A stretch of 59,069 nucleotides of DNA from Methanobacterium petrolearium (GTDB taxonomy: Archaea; Methanobacteriota; Methanobacteria; Methanobacteriales; Methanobacteriaceae). Position 1 is the first letter of the stretch, and every line of letters begins with the position of its first letter. Below, piece by piece: positions 19,517 through 35,653 of this stretch. The notes beneath the pieces were generated by a model that had not been told where the DNA came from, did not search any database, and saw only the letters and a program-made list of their open reading frames with translations. The stretch is from NCBI RefSeq assembly GCF_017873625.1, contig NZ_JAGGKL010000010.1, positions 32,001-91,069 of the forward strand, read 5' to 3'. Position numbers and translations under genes: made by a program.

Positions 19517-21664
19517 ATGCATGAAGTTGTAGTATGCGAAAAACCAAAGGCTTCAGAGAAGATAGCTGGTGCAATACCGGGCAAAGCGGTAAAAAAGACT
19601 TATAAACGGGTACCTTACTATGAAATCGAAGAAAATGGTAAAAAAACCACAGTACTCTCTGCCGTAGGTCATTTATACTCTCTGTCACCTTTGAAAAAGG
19701 AAAAAGGTCGTATGTTTGAAGTGGGCTGGGTTCCACTCCATGAAAAGGATAAAAGTAAAAAATATGTTAAAAATTACATCGATGCCATAAAGAAGTTCTC
19801 TAAAAATGCTGATCGTTTTATTCATGCTTGTGATTATGATATTGAAGGTACATTAATAGGATTTAACGCTTTAAAGTATGCTTGTGGATCAGAAAGTATT
19901 GATAAAGCAGTGCGTATGAAATTCTCCACACTCACCAAGGAAGACCTATTAAAAGCTTATAATGAACCCATAAAATTGGATTTCAACCAGGTAGACAGTG
20001 GAGAGGCCAGACATGTTTTAGATTTTATTTTTGGAGTAAACATATCTAAAGACCTCACTGATTCAGTTATGAAAGCCACCAGTCGTTACATACAACTTTC
20101 TGCAGGGAGAGTACAAACTCCGACCCTTGCAATTCTGGTGGAAAGGGAGAAAGAAATTCAGAATTTCATCCCTGAGCCTTACTGGCTTATCAAAGCAGAA
20201 ATTGAAGGGGACATAATTGCTGACCATAAAAAGGGAAAGATCTTCGATAAAAAAGTTCAGGAAGAGATATTGGCAGATTGTGAGGGTAAAAATGCCCTTG
20301 TAAATAAAATAAACATTAAAAAAACTCCGCAATTACCTCCAGTACCCTTTGATTTAGGTTCATTGCAATCTGAAGCATACGGTGTATTTGGATTCAGTCC
20401 CAAGAAAACTCAATCCATTGCTCAGAATCTTTATGCTGAAGGTTACACATCTTACCCCCGTACATCTTCCCAGAAATTACCTCCTAGTATTGGCTATAAA
20501 AAGATATTGGGCAAACTGAAAAAGAATGCTGCATTCCGTAAACAGATCGAGAAGTTGAAAGAACCAATAAAACCTCGTGAAGGTAAAAAAACAGATGAAG
20601 CTCACCCTGCCATCCACCCCACAGGATTGGTTCCTAAAGGACTGGGAAGAGATTATCAGAAATTATACGAACTTATTGTTCACCGTTTCATCAGCGTTTT
20701 CGGTGAAAACGGCATCATGGAAACCATGAAGACAGAATTGGATATTGGAGGCCAGCCATTCAGCTTCAGCCGGAAGAGAATGGCTAAAATGGGGTGGAGA
20801 GAACACTATCCCTACCGTAAAGTTGAAAATGATGAGTTTCCTGCTCTAAAAGAGAAAGATAGCTTGGATGCTCGGGCATATTCGGAGGAAAAAGAGACTA
20901 AACCTCCTGCCAGGTACAACCAGGCTTCACTTATCCGAGAACTGGAAAAAAGAGGACTTGGAACAAAATCCACACGGGCGAACATCATATCTATCTTGTA
21001 TGATAGGAAATATGTGGAGGGTAAGAAGATCTCAGTTAACCAGCTGGGAGAACACCTTATTGATACCCTTAAAAAATATTCAGAGAAGATCACCAGTGAA
21101 GAACTCACCCGTGAATTTGAAACCAAATTAGATGGCATAATGAAGGCCGAAGTTAAAAAAGAGAAGATAATAGCTGAAGCCAAGTTGGAAGTAAGTTCTA
21201 TACTGGATGATATCGATGCAAACAAGATCAAAATCGGGGAAGAACTTTACGCTGCCTACCGGGAAAGTATGATCGTGGGTAAGTGTAAATGTGGTGGCAA
21301 TCTCATCATGATTAACTCACCAAAAGGAGGCAGTTTCGTGGGTTGTACTTCCTATCCTGAGTGTAAATCAACTTATTCAATGCCTCGTGGAGCTACGGTC
21401 CTTAAAACAAAATGTGAGGAATGTGGCCTGCCAATGATATCTTTTGGAAAACCCAGACAAAGAGCCTGCATGGATCCCAAATGTGGACGTGACGGTGAAG
21501 AACCTATGCAAAATGAGGTTGTGGGTGTATGCCCGGAATGTGGAAAGGATCTCATTAAAAGAAGGGGCCGTTATGGTGAATTTGTGGGATGCAGTGGTTT
21601 TCCACGATGCAGATACACTCGTTCACTGGAAGAAAAACAGGATCAAAAATCTGAGAAAACTTGA
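19517..21664 (+). CDS. topA: DNA topoisomerase I, archaeal type IA
   Basis: Relaxes negative supercoils through a transient 5'-phosphotyrosine. The TOPRIM motif is ACDYDIEG and the active tyrosine lies in YTSYPRTSSQ, the motif of all type IA enzymes (Tyr313 counting from ATG 19517). The C-terminal tail carries zinc ribbons of the tetra-Cys type (CKCGGNL...CTSYPEC and CPECGKDL...CSGFPRC, plus a middle CEECG/C...CG block). I chose ATG 19517 (MHEVVVCEKP) over the upstream GTG 19508 because AAGTGAT sits as an SD just before it. It is 715-718 residues, full length for archaea. Followed by a T-rich tail and then aglB on the same strand with a separate promoter. Confidence 0.95.
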   Translation: MHEVVVCEKPKASEKIAGAIPGKAVKKTYKRVPYYEIEENGKKTTVLSAVGHLYSLSPLKKEKGRMFEVGWVPLHEKDKSKKYVKNYIDAIKKFSKNADRFIHACDYDIEGTLIGFNALKYACGSESIDKAVRMKFSTLTKEDLLKAYNEPIKLDFNQVDSGEARHVLDFIFGVNISKDLTDSVMKATSRYIQLSAGRVQTPTLAILVEREKEIQNFIPEPYWLIKAEIEGDIIADHKKGKIFDKKVQEEILADCEGKNALVNKINIKKTPQLPPVPFDLGSLQSEAYGVFGFSPKKTQSIAQNLYAEGYTSYPRTSSQKLPPSIGYKKILGKLKKNAAFRKQIEKLKEPIKPREGKKTDEAHPAIHPTGLVPKGLGRDYQKLYELIVHRFISVFGENGIMETMKTELDIGGQPFSFSRKRMAKMGWREHYPYRKVENDEFPALKEKDSLDARAYSEEKETKPPARYNQASLIRELEKRGLGTKSTRANIISILYDRKYVEGKKISVNQLGEHLIDTLKKYSEKITSEELTREFETKLDGIMKAEVKKEKIIAEAKLEVSSILDDIDANKIKIGEELYAAYRESMIVGKCKCGGNLIMINSPKGGSFVGCTSYPECKSTYSMPRGATVLKTKCEECGLPMISFGKPRQRACMDPKCGRDGEEPMQNEVVGVCPECGKDLIKRRGRYGEFVGCSGFPRCRYTRSLEEKQDQKSEKT

Positions 21665-21712
21665 AATTTAATTTTTTTACTTTTTTTCTTTTTACTATTT
21701 TTTTTGCATTGT
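21665..21712 (+). terminator. T-rich terminator after topA
   Basis: Four T-runs in a row (6-8 T each) directly after the topA stop codon, in an otherwise mixed sequence. This is the usual archaeal poly-U termination signal. Confidence 0.6.
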
Positions 21713-22031
21713 TTTGGTGCATCCGACTGATTTTCATTGGTTTTGTCATCAAAGATAAAAATATCATTGATTAATCTTCAAATAATTTGTTGTTATTGTG
21801 TTTAAACATTATGGTAATAAATTCAACCCAAAAAAAGTTACTTAAGCCCCTGTAACAAAGGGTTATTTGGATATTCAAAGTTAGTCAGGAAGTGTTTTTA
21901 TGGTATTATAACTTGTTAATAACCTCCAAAGACTTTATAATTTAAATAGTTTAAACAGTCCAATATAAGATAAATAGATAAAAACACGTTCACAAATTTT
22001 CACGGGTTTAACCAAAAAGAGTAATAGGGGA
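21713..22031. other. AT-rich intergenic region with aglB promoter
   Basis: About 320 bases without an ORF. A strong TATA-like run, CTTTATAATTTAAATAG, spans about 21931-21947. That places transcription start near 21970 and a leader of about 60-70 bases before aglB. The rest is featureless. Confidence 0.45.
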
Positions 22032-24443
<2,412 letters not shown>

Positions 24444-24582
24444 AACTCCATTCTGCCATTTTCTTTATTTTTAATTAAAACTATTTTAAGTGAAAAACCC
24501 TATATTAGAAATAAATGTAGTTTTAAGGATAATTCAAATATATTAACAGAATTAATATGAATTTGATATTGATAGATTACAC

Positions 24583-25698
<1,116 letters not shown>

Positions 25699-25766
25699 TC
25701 ATCAAGAAAAATCAAGTAATTTTATTACAATAAATTTTTAATCACATATTATGAGGTGTAAAAACG

Positions 25767-26542
<776 letters not shown>

Positions 26543-26543
<1 letters not shown>

Positions 26544-26638
26544 AACATTCTGACTATTCAAATTAGCAGCTAAAATAAAACATTCAGATGATCCCGGAAT
26601 GAAACATTCCGAACATTCAAATTAACAGCTAAAATAAA
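26543..26638. repeat. Two 37-bp direct repeats between thi4 and the AK6-like gene
   Basis: Copies at 26543-26579 and 26602-26638, 33 of 37 bases identical by hand, 59 bases apart. The spacer between them begins with another AAACATTC. They overlap the thi4 stop codon and end just before the next gene. Confidence 0.85.
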
Positions 26639-26654
26639 TTAATGAATCGAAAAA

Positions 26655-27203
26655 ATGGATTTGGAAATGATAATACTCCTTACAGGAACCCCAGGAACCG
26701 GTAAAACCACTGTATCACCTTTACTGGCCGAAGAGTTTAACTGCACACTAATTGATATTAACCAATTAGTTGACGAGAAAAAACTCTACACTGGATTGGA
26801 TTCTCAAAAGGGTTATAAAGTTGTGGATATGGTTGCTTTAGAGGGAGAAATCCAAAAAATCATTGATAAAAAAGACCATCAATGTGTAATAATCGAAGGA
26901 CACCTTTCTCATTATTTCCCCCGGGCAAATTTCGTGGTTGTTCTGCGAACAGAACCCAGTGTCCTTGAAGAAAGACTCATAAAAAGGGATTGGAAATCAT
27001 CCAAGATTCATGAAAACCTCGAGGCAGAAGCCCTGGATATCTGCACATGGGAAGCCCACCAAACACATGGTTCCAAGGTGCATGAAGTGGATACCACAAA
27101 TATTACTCCAGAAGAATCAGTTAACACAATTTTAGAGATTATCAGGGGAGAAAAATCACGTCCGCCGGGCAATATAGATTTTTCAGGGTTTTTAACCAGA
27201 TAA
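26655..27203 (+). CDS. AK6/Fap7-type adenylate kinase-like NTPase
   Basis: A 182-residue P-loop kinase of the AK6 (Fap7/hCINAP) family. In eukaryotes it is an ATPase/adenylate kinase required for 18S rRNA maturation, and archaeal members bind the small-subunit protein S11. The P-loop is GTPGTGKTTVSPLL at the N-terminus; a lid-like segment RLIKRDWKSSKIHENLEAEA follows, with the Walker B-like IIEGHLSHYFPRA. It has no large adenylate-kinase insert. A start at ATG 26667 (MIILLTG) is as plausible as 26655. The next gene on the same strand is rnp4, 194 bases away, beginning the translation operon. Confidence 0.85.
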   Translation: MDLEMIILLTGTPGTGKTTVSPLLAEEFNCTLIDINQLVDEKKLYTGLDSQKGYKVVDMVALEGEIQKIIDKKDHQCVIIEGHLSHYFPRANFVVVLRTEPSVLEERLIKRDWKSSKIHENLEAEALDICTWEAHQTHGSKVHEVDTTNITPEESVNTILEIIRGEKSRPPGNIDFSGFLTR

Positions 27204-27397
27204 AACCTTTGAGGCCCTTGAAAATTATACAGATAATTAATGGGGAAAGCTTTTTAAGGGGTAAAGTAGTAAACTGTAATATTATTCTTAAGTACACCCT
27301 CAGGTTTTTTAGGAATTAACCCCTATGATTTACACTCCTGATGAAACTTAAGATCTCCGTATTCTGGCATTTATAGGTTCCACAAGGGGTTAATAAG

Positions 27398-28001
<604 letters not shown>

Positions 28002-28008
28002 AAATAAT

Positions 28009-28446
28009 ATGACTACGATTTATGATGTGCCTGCCGATTCGCTAATTAGCGAAATCGCCAAGGAGTTAAGTGAAAACAAAAAGATAACCCCCCCAGAATG
28101 GGCGCAATTCGTCAAAACAGGGGTTCATAAAGAGAGAAGACCCGAAAATCCTGATTGGTGGTATGTGCGCTGCGCATCTCTACTTCGCAGGGTATACATA
28201 GACGGTCCAGTGGGCATAAACAGTCTCAGAACCTACTATGGTGGAAAAAAGGACAAAGGTACTAACCCTGAGAAATTTAAACGAGGCAGTGGTTCTGTAA
28301 CCAGAACAGCCCTTCACCAGTTAGAAAAAGCAGGTCTAGTTGAAAAAAGAGAAGAAGGACGAGTTGTAACTCCTGCCGGAAGATCTTTCCTTGACAAAGC
28401 CTCTTTCAAACTGAAAGAAGACATACCTGAACTTGCAAAATATTAG
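28009..28446 (+). CDS. rps19e: Ribosomal protein S19e
   Basis: A small-subunit protein found in archaea and eukaryotes but not bacteria. The 145-residue sequence carries the family motifs DVPADSLISEIAKEL, PPEWAQFVKTGVHKERRP, WWYVRCASLLRRVYIDGPVG and SGSVTRTALHQLEKAGLVE. It lies ten bases after the YhbY gene, with GGAG before the ATG. Standard length and no oddities. Confidence 0.97.
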   Translation: MTTIYDVPADSLISEIAKELSENKKITPPEWAQFVKTGVHKERRPENPDWWYVRCASLLRRVYIDGPVGINSLRTYYGGKKDKGTNPEKFKRGSGSVTRTALHQLEKAGLVEKREEGRVVTPAGRSFLDKASFKLKEDIPELAKY

Positions 28447-28494
28447 GAATATATAATCAATTTATAAAGGTACTAAAAAGAGAGGAGGTATAAG

Positions 28495-28845
28495 ATGAGC
28501 GATATTGAGGAAATAAGGCGAAGAAGAATGCAGGAACTACAACAACAGGCAGCGGCACAACAAGCTCAACAGCAATCCCAAGATGCCCAATCCCAGGAAC
28601 AGATGCGCAGGGAATTAGAAGCCCAAAAAAGACAAGCAATGATTCAAATACTCACCCCTGAAGCCCGCAGTCGCCTGGCAAACCTCCGCCTCACTAAACC
28701 TGAGTTCGTGGATCAGATCGAACTGCAACTCATCCAACTGGCCCAAATGGGCAGGATTAAATCAAAAATCACTGACCCTCAACTTAAAGAATTACTGCGT
28801 AAGATGGCAGGTCAGAAAAGAGATATTAACATCACCTGGAAATGA
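28495..28845 (+). CDS. PDCD5-family DNA-binding protein
   Basis: A 116-residue homologue of human PDCD5 (Methanothermobacter MTH1615 type). It has a Gln/Ala-rich N-terminal helix (EELQQQAAAQ-like repeats) and a compact C-terminal helical bundle with LTPEARSRLANLRLTKPEFV and ending in KLKELLRKMAGQ-type residues. The biochemical role is unclear in archaea (DNA binding, and possibly prefoldin/chaperonin-related in eukaryotes). GAGGAGGT is a strong SD before the ATG. The stop overlaps the next gene's ATG as ATGA. Confidence 0.95.
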   Translation: MSDIEEIRRRRMQELQQQAAAQQAQQQSQDAQSQEQMRRELEAQKRQAMIQILTPEARSRLANLRLTKPEFVDQIELQLIQLAQMGRIKSKITDPQLKELLRKMAGQKRDINITWK

Positions 28846-29444
28846 AAGCCGCGGTGTTATACAGTGGAGGTAAAGACAGCTCACTGGTAGCTGTAATACT
28901 CCAACGATTAGGATATCAAGTGGAACTGGTAACAGCCAATTTTGGTATTTTCCCTTCATGGAAATCCGCATCACAATCTGCATCTTGTTTAGGATTTAAA
29001 CACCATGTCCTAAGGGCAGATCCTAAGATAATGGAAGAAGCAGTTAACATAATATTAAAAGATGGATTTCCAAACCACGGAATCAATCTACTACACAAAG
29101 AAATCCTCAAACAGGCTGCAGAGAAATATCAGGTGTTGGCTGATGGCACCAGAAGAGATGATCGGGTGCCCAAATTAAATTTGAATGAAATTCAAAGCCT
29201 AGAAGATTCTAAAAGTGTTCAATACTTAAATCTGGCTGGATGGGGTCATAAAACCATAAATCAGCTGTCAAAACAGCTCTTTAACCTTGTGAGGGAACCC
29301 ACCAACAGGGATAACAATTCAGACTATGAGATTGAAATACGATGTCTAATAAACCAGGTGGAAGGTAAAGACACAGCTAGTAAATTATTCCCCCCACACA
29401 TACAATCAAGAGTAACAGGATGGAGAAAAGATGAGCAGAAATAA
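28842..29444 (+). CDS. PP-loop ATPase domain protein of unknown function
   Basis: A 200-residue protein with an N-terminal ATP-pyrophosphatase P-loop SGGKDSS (residues 8-14), as in tRNA thiolases, GMP synthetase and asparagine synthetase. Downstream come FGIFPSWKSASQSASCLGFKH, a DGTRRDDRVP motif (residues ~100-110) and RCLINQVEGKD. It lacks the rest of a tRNA-thiolation enzyme and carries no rhodanese or zinc finger. A nucleotide-dependent RNA or cofactor modification is plausible, given its place in a translation operon. It overlaps the PDCD5 stop by 4 bases and rpl39e by 14 bases, so is tightly coupled. Confidence 0.8.
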   Translation: MKAAVLYSGGKDSSLVAVILQRLGYQVELVTANFGIFPSWKSASQSASCLGFKHHVLRADPKIMEEAVNIILKDGFPNHGINLLHKEILKQAAEKYQVLADGTRRDDRVPKLNLNEIQSLEDSKSVQYLNLAGWGHKTINQLSKQLFNLVREPTNRDNNSDYEIEIRCLINQVEGKDTASKLFPPHIQSRVTGWRKDEQK

Positions 29445-29586
29445 ACCATTGGCCAAAAAGTTAAGACTGGCAAAGGCAGGCAAACAAAACAGACGGGTGC
29501 CTCTATGGGTGATGATGAAAACCAATCGTAAAGTTAGAACCCACCCGAAAATGAGACATTGGAGAAGAAGTAAGATAAAAGCATAA
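29431..29586 (+). CDS. rpl39e: Ribosomal protein L39e
   Basis: A 51-codon large-subunit protein, too short for many gene callers. The protein begins MSRNKPLAKKLRLAKAGKQN and continues RRVPLWVMMKTNRKVRTHPK, matching L39e across the whole length, and ends with a basic RHWRRSKIKA tail. The gene overlaps the end of the PP-loop gene by 14 bases and is followed by rpl31e after 24 bases, matching the L39e-L31e-aIF6 order common in euryarchaea. Confidence 0.97.
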   Translation: MSRNKPLAKKLRLAKAGKQNRRVPLWVMMKTNRKVRTHPKMRHWRRSKIKA

Positions 29587-29610
29587 TTTTAATTTGAGGA
29601 GTGAATAGAG

Positions 29611-29856
<246 letters not shown>

Positions 29857-29866
29857 GTGAGCTCCT

Positions 29867-30768
<902 letters not shown>

Positions 30769-30773
30769 ACAAC

Positions 30774-31202
30774 ATGGAAGACCGGAAAAGGCTGGAAGAG
30801 ATCATAAACGAGCTTAACGCCTACAAAGCCCAGGCCGAAATGTTAAACCAGCAGGTGGAAACCCTTAAAAACACCATCGCAGATCTGACAGTTGCACAAG
30901 AAACACTGGATGCTATTAAGGGGAAAAAATCACCTGAAACCCTGGTACCAATAGGAGCAGGCTCATTTCTAATCACAGAAATTAAAAACACTGAAGAAGT
31001 GATTGTAGGTCTCGGATCCGGGGCTGCGGTTAAGAAAAACATTGAAGATGCTAAAATAAGCATTGAAGAACAGAAAAAAGAGTTGGATGGAGTAATGCAG
31101 AAGATGATGGGAGATCTCCAGAAGATCAGTGACATCATCACCCAGAAAAGCCCAGAAGCTGAAGAACTCATCCAAAAAATTGAGGGTACACCAGAAGAAT
31201 AA
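30774..31202 (+). CDS. pfdA: Prefoldin alpha subunit
   Basis: Prefoldin is a hexameric co-chaperone that passes nascent proteins to the group II chaperonin. The 142-residue protein has two long coiled-coil helices flanking a beta hairpin with SFLITEIKNTEEVIVGLGSG. Start ATG 30774 is fixed by CGGAG eight bases upstream; GTG 30765 (MNNMEDRKR) overlaps this SD and the rplX end. Last gene of the coupled run before ftsY, after which comes a 113-125-base AT-rich gap. Confidence 0.94.
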   Translation: MEDRKRLEEIINELNAYKAQAEMLNQQVETLKNTIADLTVAQETLDAIKGKKSPETLVPIGAGSFLITEIKNTEEVIVGLGSGAAVKKNIEDAKISIEEQKKELDGVMQKMMGDLQKISDIITQKSPEAEELIQKIEGTPEE

Positions 31203-31327
31203 TTACCCTAAACTTTATTTCTGTTTTATAGACAAGGACATTGTTAAAAAATATTTATAACATTATAAAAAACCACATTTTTTCAAGATATTTTTTTTAA
31301 AATCGTGTAGTTCTGTTGAAGGAGGGG

Positions 31328-32635
<1,308 letters not shown>

Positions 32636-32644
32636 TAAATTCTT

Positions 32645-32995
32645 TTAATCTAATTTTTCTAAAATTTCTTCTAATTTTGGCTTTAAACGTGGTATTTCAA
32701 TCTTTATAGCTTCCCACACCAATTTATAATCTACTCCAAAATAAGCATGAATCAAACGATTTCTCATCCCGGCCATGTTTTTCCAGGGAATCTCATGATT
32801 TTCTTCTTTTATTTTCTCAGAAAGATGTTTAGTGGCTTCACCAATGATTTCAAATTTCCTAACAACAGCACTGGATGTTTTATCATCTTTTTCTAGTTCT
32901 TCCAGAGTCATTCCTTCCACAAAAGATTCTATTGATTCCATGGCAGAGACAATATCATTCAAAAATAATTTCTGGTCTCTCTTACACTGACACAA
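32645..32995 (-). CDS. HepT-type HEPN ribonuclease toxin (first HepT/MntA pair)
   Basis: A 116-residue HEPN-fold (DUF86) protein. The catalytic R-x4-6-H motif is MRNRLIHAYFG (R78, H83), with the tyrosine two residues after the histidine (Y85) that MntA-type partners adenylylate. HepT RNases cleave RNA when not modified. The start is TTG; CKRDQKLFLNDIVSAME is where homologues begin, and the frame overlaps mntA by 14 bases. The stop codon is nine bases from the ftsY end on the other strand. Toxin activity is inferred from the family. Confidence 0.85.
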   Translation of the reverse strand: MCQCKRDQKLFLNDIVSAMESIESFVEGMTLEELEKDDKTSSAVVRKFEIIGEATKHLSEKIKEENHEIPWKNMAGMRNRLIHAYFGVDYKLVWEAIKIEIPRLKPKLEEILEKLD

Positions 32996-33317
32996 CCTCA
33001 GCCATTATTTGTTCCTTTAATTCAGGCCTAATAGCTCTTTTTGAAACCAGATCGATTTTAATTCCCAGTTCATCTTCCAGGAAATCTGCAAGACCTGCAA
33101 AGTCAAGTAAAGATGCTCCTTCTTGAAATTGAACCAGAATATCCAGATCACTATCCTTTCTTTGCTCTCCACGGGCAAATGAACCAAAAAAACCAACAAT
33201 TTCTGCTTTATATTCTTTTTTTATTTGTGGGTTGAGTTCCCTGAGAATCATCACAATATCTTCACAGTTTAAACCATTTTGAAGATTCTGCCATTTTTTT
33301 TCCACAAAATCACCCAA
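32982..33317 (-). CDS. MntA-type nucleotidyltransferase antitoxin (first pair)
   Basis: A 111-residue minimal nucleotidyltransferase of the MNT family. The GSX10DXD active site reads GSFARGEQRKDSDLDILV (G45-S46, D57, D59). In the HepT/MntA (type VII) systems this enzyme adds AMP groups to a tyrosine of HepT and so blocks its RNase. It precedes hepT and overlaps it by 14 bases. The ORF has a somewhat long N-terminus (about 40 residues before the conserved core). Not closely similar to the second MntA at 50142. Confidence 0.85.
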   Translation of the reverse strand: MGDFVEKKWQNLQNGLNCEDIVMILRELNPQIKKEYKAEIVGFFGSFARGEQRKDSDLDILVQFQEGASLLDFAGLADFLEDELGIKIDLVSKRAIRPELKEQIMAEVVSV

Positions 33318-33395
33318 AGATAAGAGACTTGATAATAATCTTATTAATGGAACCTAATAAAATTTTAGAATTATTGTTTATCCTAAAGCTGACAA

Positions 33396-34088
33396 CTAAC
33401 TCCGCCCCCCATACACTCCAAAATAATAATATTTCCACACCACATCCACATCATGGAACCCTGCATCTTCCATCCACTGAATGTGACTGCGCAGGGGTGA
33501 AGGTGAGTCCTCTTCCCGGTGTTTGGGCAGCCATATCTTTTCTACTTCTTCCAGGGTATGAGTTTCCAGAATGAACTCCACCCATTTATCCATATAAATC
33601 TGGTTAAGGTAGGGAGAAGTTCCGGTGATATTATCAGCATTATAAAAGACTCCTCCCTCTTTAATGAACCCTTTTATTCTATGGTAGAATGATTCCTGTT
33701 CTTCAGGGCGTAGATGGTGCAGTGCCAGGGAGGATATCACCGCATCATACTCTTCTTGGAAGTTAAGGTCTCGGAAATCAGCTACCTTAAATTCAATATC
33801 ACGGTAAGGTGATAGTTTGGATTTTGCTATCTGGATCATGTTCTCAGCCATATCCACACTAGTAATCTGTGCATTGGGAAACCTATCTTTAACCCCTTTT
33901 GATATATTTCCAGTACCACAACCCAGATCCAAAACCTTAATTTCATCTTCCCTGTTAAAAGGCAATGATAATATCAGGGATTTAACCATATCATCATAGA
34001 AAGGGATCAATGTCTTTATGAGTTCGTCAAATACCTCTGCTTCTTTTTCAAAATGGTCCTTAACCTGCTTCATTTCATCACCATTCAA
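33396..34088 (-). CDS. SAM-dependent class I methyltransferase
   Basis: A 230-residue methyltransferase of the ubiE-like fold. Motif I is VLDLGCGTGNISKGV (about residues 49-63), followed by acidic DMAENMI and later SSLALHHLRPEEQESFY, which are characteristic of small-molecule methylases. The substrate is unknown. It is followed on the same strand by the HepT/MntA pair and converges with none. Start ATG 34088 fits a QVKDHFEKEAEVFDELI opening seen in this family. No neighbours suggest a pathway. Confidence 0.8.
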   Translation of the reverse strand: MNGDEMKQVKDHFEKEAEVFDELIKTLIPFYDDMVKSLILSLPFNREDEIKVLDLGCGTGNISKGVKDRFPNAQITSVDMAENMIQIAKSKLSPYRDIEFKVADFRDLNFQEEYDAVISSLALHHLRPEEQESFYHRIKGFIKEGGVFYNADNITGTSPYLNQIYMDKWVEFILETHTLEEVEKIWLPKHREEDSPSPLRSHIQWMEDAGFHDVDVVWKYYYFGVYGGRS

Positions 34089-34185
34089 CCACGATGGATT
34101 AAATCATTATTATCATTCATATGTTGGATTAAATTCTTGAGATGATCTTAAATGATTTTTGAGTCAAAGCACATATTAAATACCT

Positions 34186-34893
34186 ATGAAGATCATTGCT
34201 CACCGGGGTGCTTCTGCCCTGGAACCAGAAAACACATTACTCTCCATGAATCATGCATTTTGCTTAGGAGTGGACATGGTAGAAGTGGATGTACGTCAAT
34301 CTGCAGATGGAGAGTTGGTGGTTATCCATGATGCAACTGTAGACCGCACCACCAATGGCACGGGATTGGTGAAGGAAAAAACACTCACCCAGTTAAAGGA
34401 ACTTGATGCAGGCAAAGGAGAAACCATACCCACACTCAGAGAAGTTCTGAAGATGGTAAAAAGAACAGGAACTGTTGAAGGGCAACCTAGTTTGGTGATT
34501 GAAATAAAGGAACCACACATTGAAAAACAGGTTTTAGATACTCTCCGGCAGGAAAATATGTTGCAAGAGGTTATTGTAGCCTCATTCTATCATAATGTTT
34601 CACTGAACCTTAAATCCCTGGACAAATCCCTTAAAACAGGGGTTATTTTCATATCCCAGCCAATACATCCTGAAAATCAGGCCATAGATGCCCAGGCAGA
34701 TGTTATGTTCCCTTTTTATCAGTATTTGAGTGAAAAAATGGTGGAAAAAGCCCATAATCACAATATTGAAGTATATACTGGGGTGGTGGATACAGTTAAA
34801 GATCTCAGGTTTGTTTTATCCATGGGTGTGGATGGATTTGTATCCAACCAACTTCTTGATAGGGAATTATTGAAAGCTGAACTGGTGATATAG
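34186..34893 (+). CDS. Glycerophosphodiester phosphodiesterase
   Basis: A GDPD-family TIM-barrel enzyme, 235 residues. It hydrolyses glycerophosphodiesters to glycerol 3-phosphate and the alcohol. The catalytic residues sit in AHRGASALEPENT (H, R and E) and VEVDVRQSADGELVVIHD (E-x-D then H-D), plus the later VIEIKEP and QYLSEK segments. No signal peptide, so cytoplasmic. In an archaeon the natural substrate could be archaetidyl headgroup breakdown products. Possibly a single-gene transcript. Confidence 0.92.
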   Translation: MKIIAHRGASALEPENTLLSMNHAFCLGVDMVEVDVRQSADGELVVIHDATVDRTTNGTGLVKEKTLTQLKELDAGKGETIPTLREVLKMVKRTGTVEGQPSLVIEIKEPHIEKQVLDTLRQENMLQEVIVASFYHNVSLNLKSLDKSLKTGVIFISQPIHPENQAIDAQADVMFPFYQYLSEKMVEKAHNHNIEVYTGVVDTVKDLRFVLSMGVDGFVSNQLLDRELLKAELVI

Positions 34894-35025
34894 ACGTACT
34901 GGTCATGTAATTTTATTTTTTTAAGATGTCATATTTTTAAGTGTTAAATCAGAATCTATCTAATATCCAAGTAAAAAATCTAATGTAAAAAAAATCATCC
35001 TAATTATTGCAGGAAAAAGCTATCC

Positions 35026-35056
35026 ATGTTAGGTGAAAATCAATGTTAGGTGAAAA
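35026..35056 (+). repeat. 14-bp direct duplication spanning the dut start
   Basis: ATGTTAGGTGAAAA occurs at 35026 and again at 35043, 17 bases apart. The first copy supplies the SD (AGGTGA) for the second, whose ATG begins the coding sequence. The first ATG is in a different frame that stops quickly. Confidence 0.8.
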
Positions 35057-35501
35057 AGAACTCATAAAATTATTCCCAGAATTCAGGGAACTGGTGGAAC
35101 CATCCGGCATAGATCTGAGAGTTAATGAAGTTTACAAGCAGAAAGGACCAGGATCCCTTATTGACAATGAAAAGAATCTTCCAGAACTGGAAAGACTGGA
35201 TCCACCACTTTACACCCTACAACCAAAAACTGCTTACAGTGTAACCATTGACCGGAAGATAAAAATTCCTAAAGGCTATGCAATGCTTTATCTGCCTCGT
35301 TCCACTCTCTTACGCTCATTTATAAGTATACACACAGCAGTGGGCGACCCAGGATTCTACGGAACCCTACAATTCCTCCTGGTAAACCAGGGAGAATTCC
35401 CCTTCACACTAAAACGTGGTGAAAGAATTGCACAGGGAGTTGTTTTCCCGGTTGAGGGTTCAGGCGAATACGATGGAAGTTACCAGGAAAAAGAAGACTA
35501 A
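35043..35501 (+). CDS. dut: dUTP diphosphatase (archaeal DCD/DUT superfamily)
   Basis: Removes dUTP to keep uracil out of DNA and supplies dUMP. The 152-residue protein belongs to the archaeal dCTP deaminase/dUTPase superfamily. PRSTLLRS and DPGFYGTLQFLLVNQG are the core motifs and RIAQGVVF is the late motif. The glutamate that dCTP deaminases use in GxxxLEF is Gln/Phe here (GTLQFLLVN), so pure dUTPase activity is more likely than deaminase activity. The start is decided by an SD (AGGTGA) six bases before ATG 35043. It stands alone between a phosphodiesterase and acs. Confidence 0.85.
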   Translation: MLGEKELIKLFPEFRELVEPSGIDLRVNEVYKQKGPGSLIDNEKNLPELERLDPPLYTLQPKTAYSVTIDRKIKIPKGYAMLYLPRSTLLRSFISIHTAVGDPGFYGTLQFLLVNQGEFPFTLKRGERIAQGVVFPVEGSGEYDGSYQEKED

Positions 35502-35653
35502 ATAATCGAACAAATGAGTTTAAAGGCACAATTTTGAATTTTAGCCTTCTCTTTTTTTAATTTTTCCATTCTAATTTTCTTCTAATTTATTTATTCTTAT
35601 TAGATTATTTTTTATTTCCACCATTAACTCCTTCTTTCATAACTTATAGTCCT

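Noticed and set aside
20812..21231. Long ORF on the minus strand inside topA
   Set aside because: It lies wholly within the topA coding sequence, and its serine-rich composition is typical of antisense shadows.
25699..25766. Thiamine (THI-box) riboswitch upstream of thi4
   Set aside because: The 68-base leader is AT-rich and holds none of the conserved CTGAGA/GGAAC-type elements.
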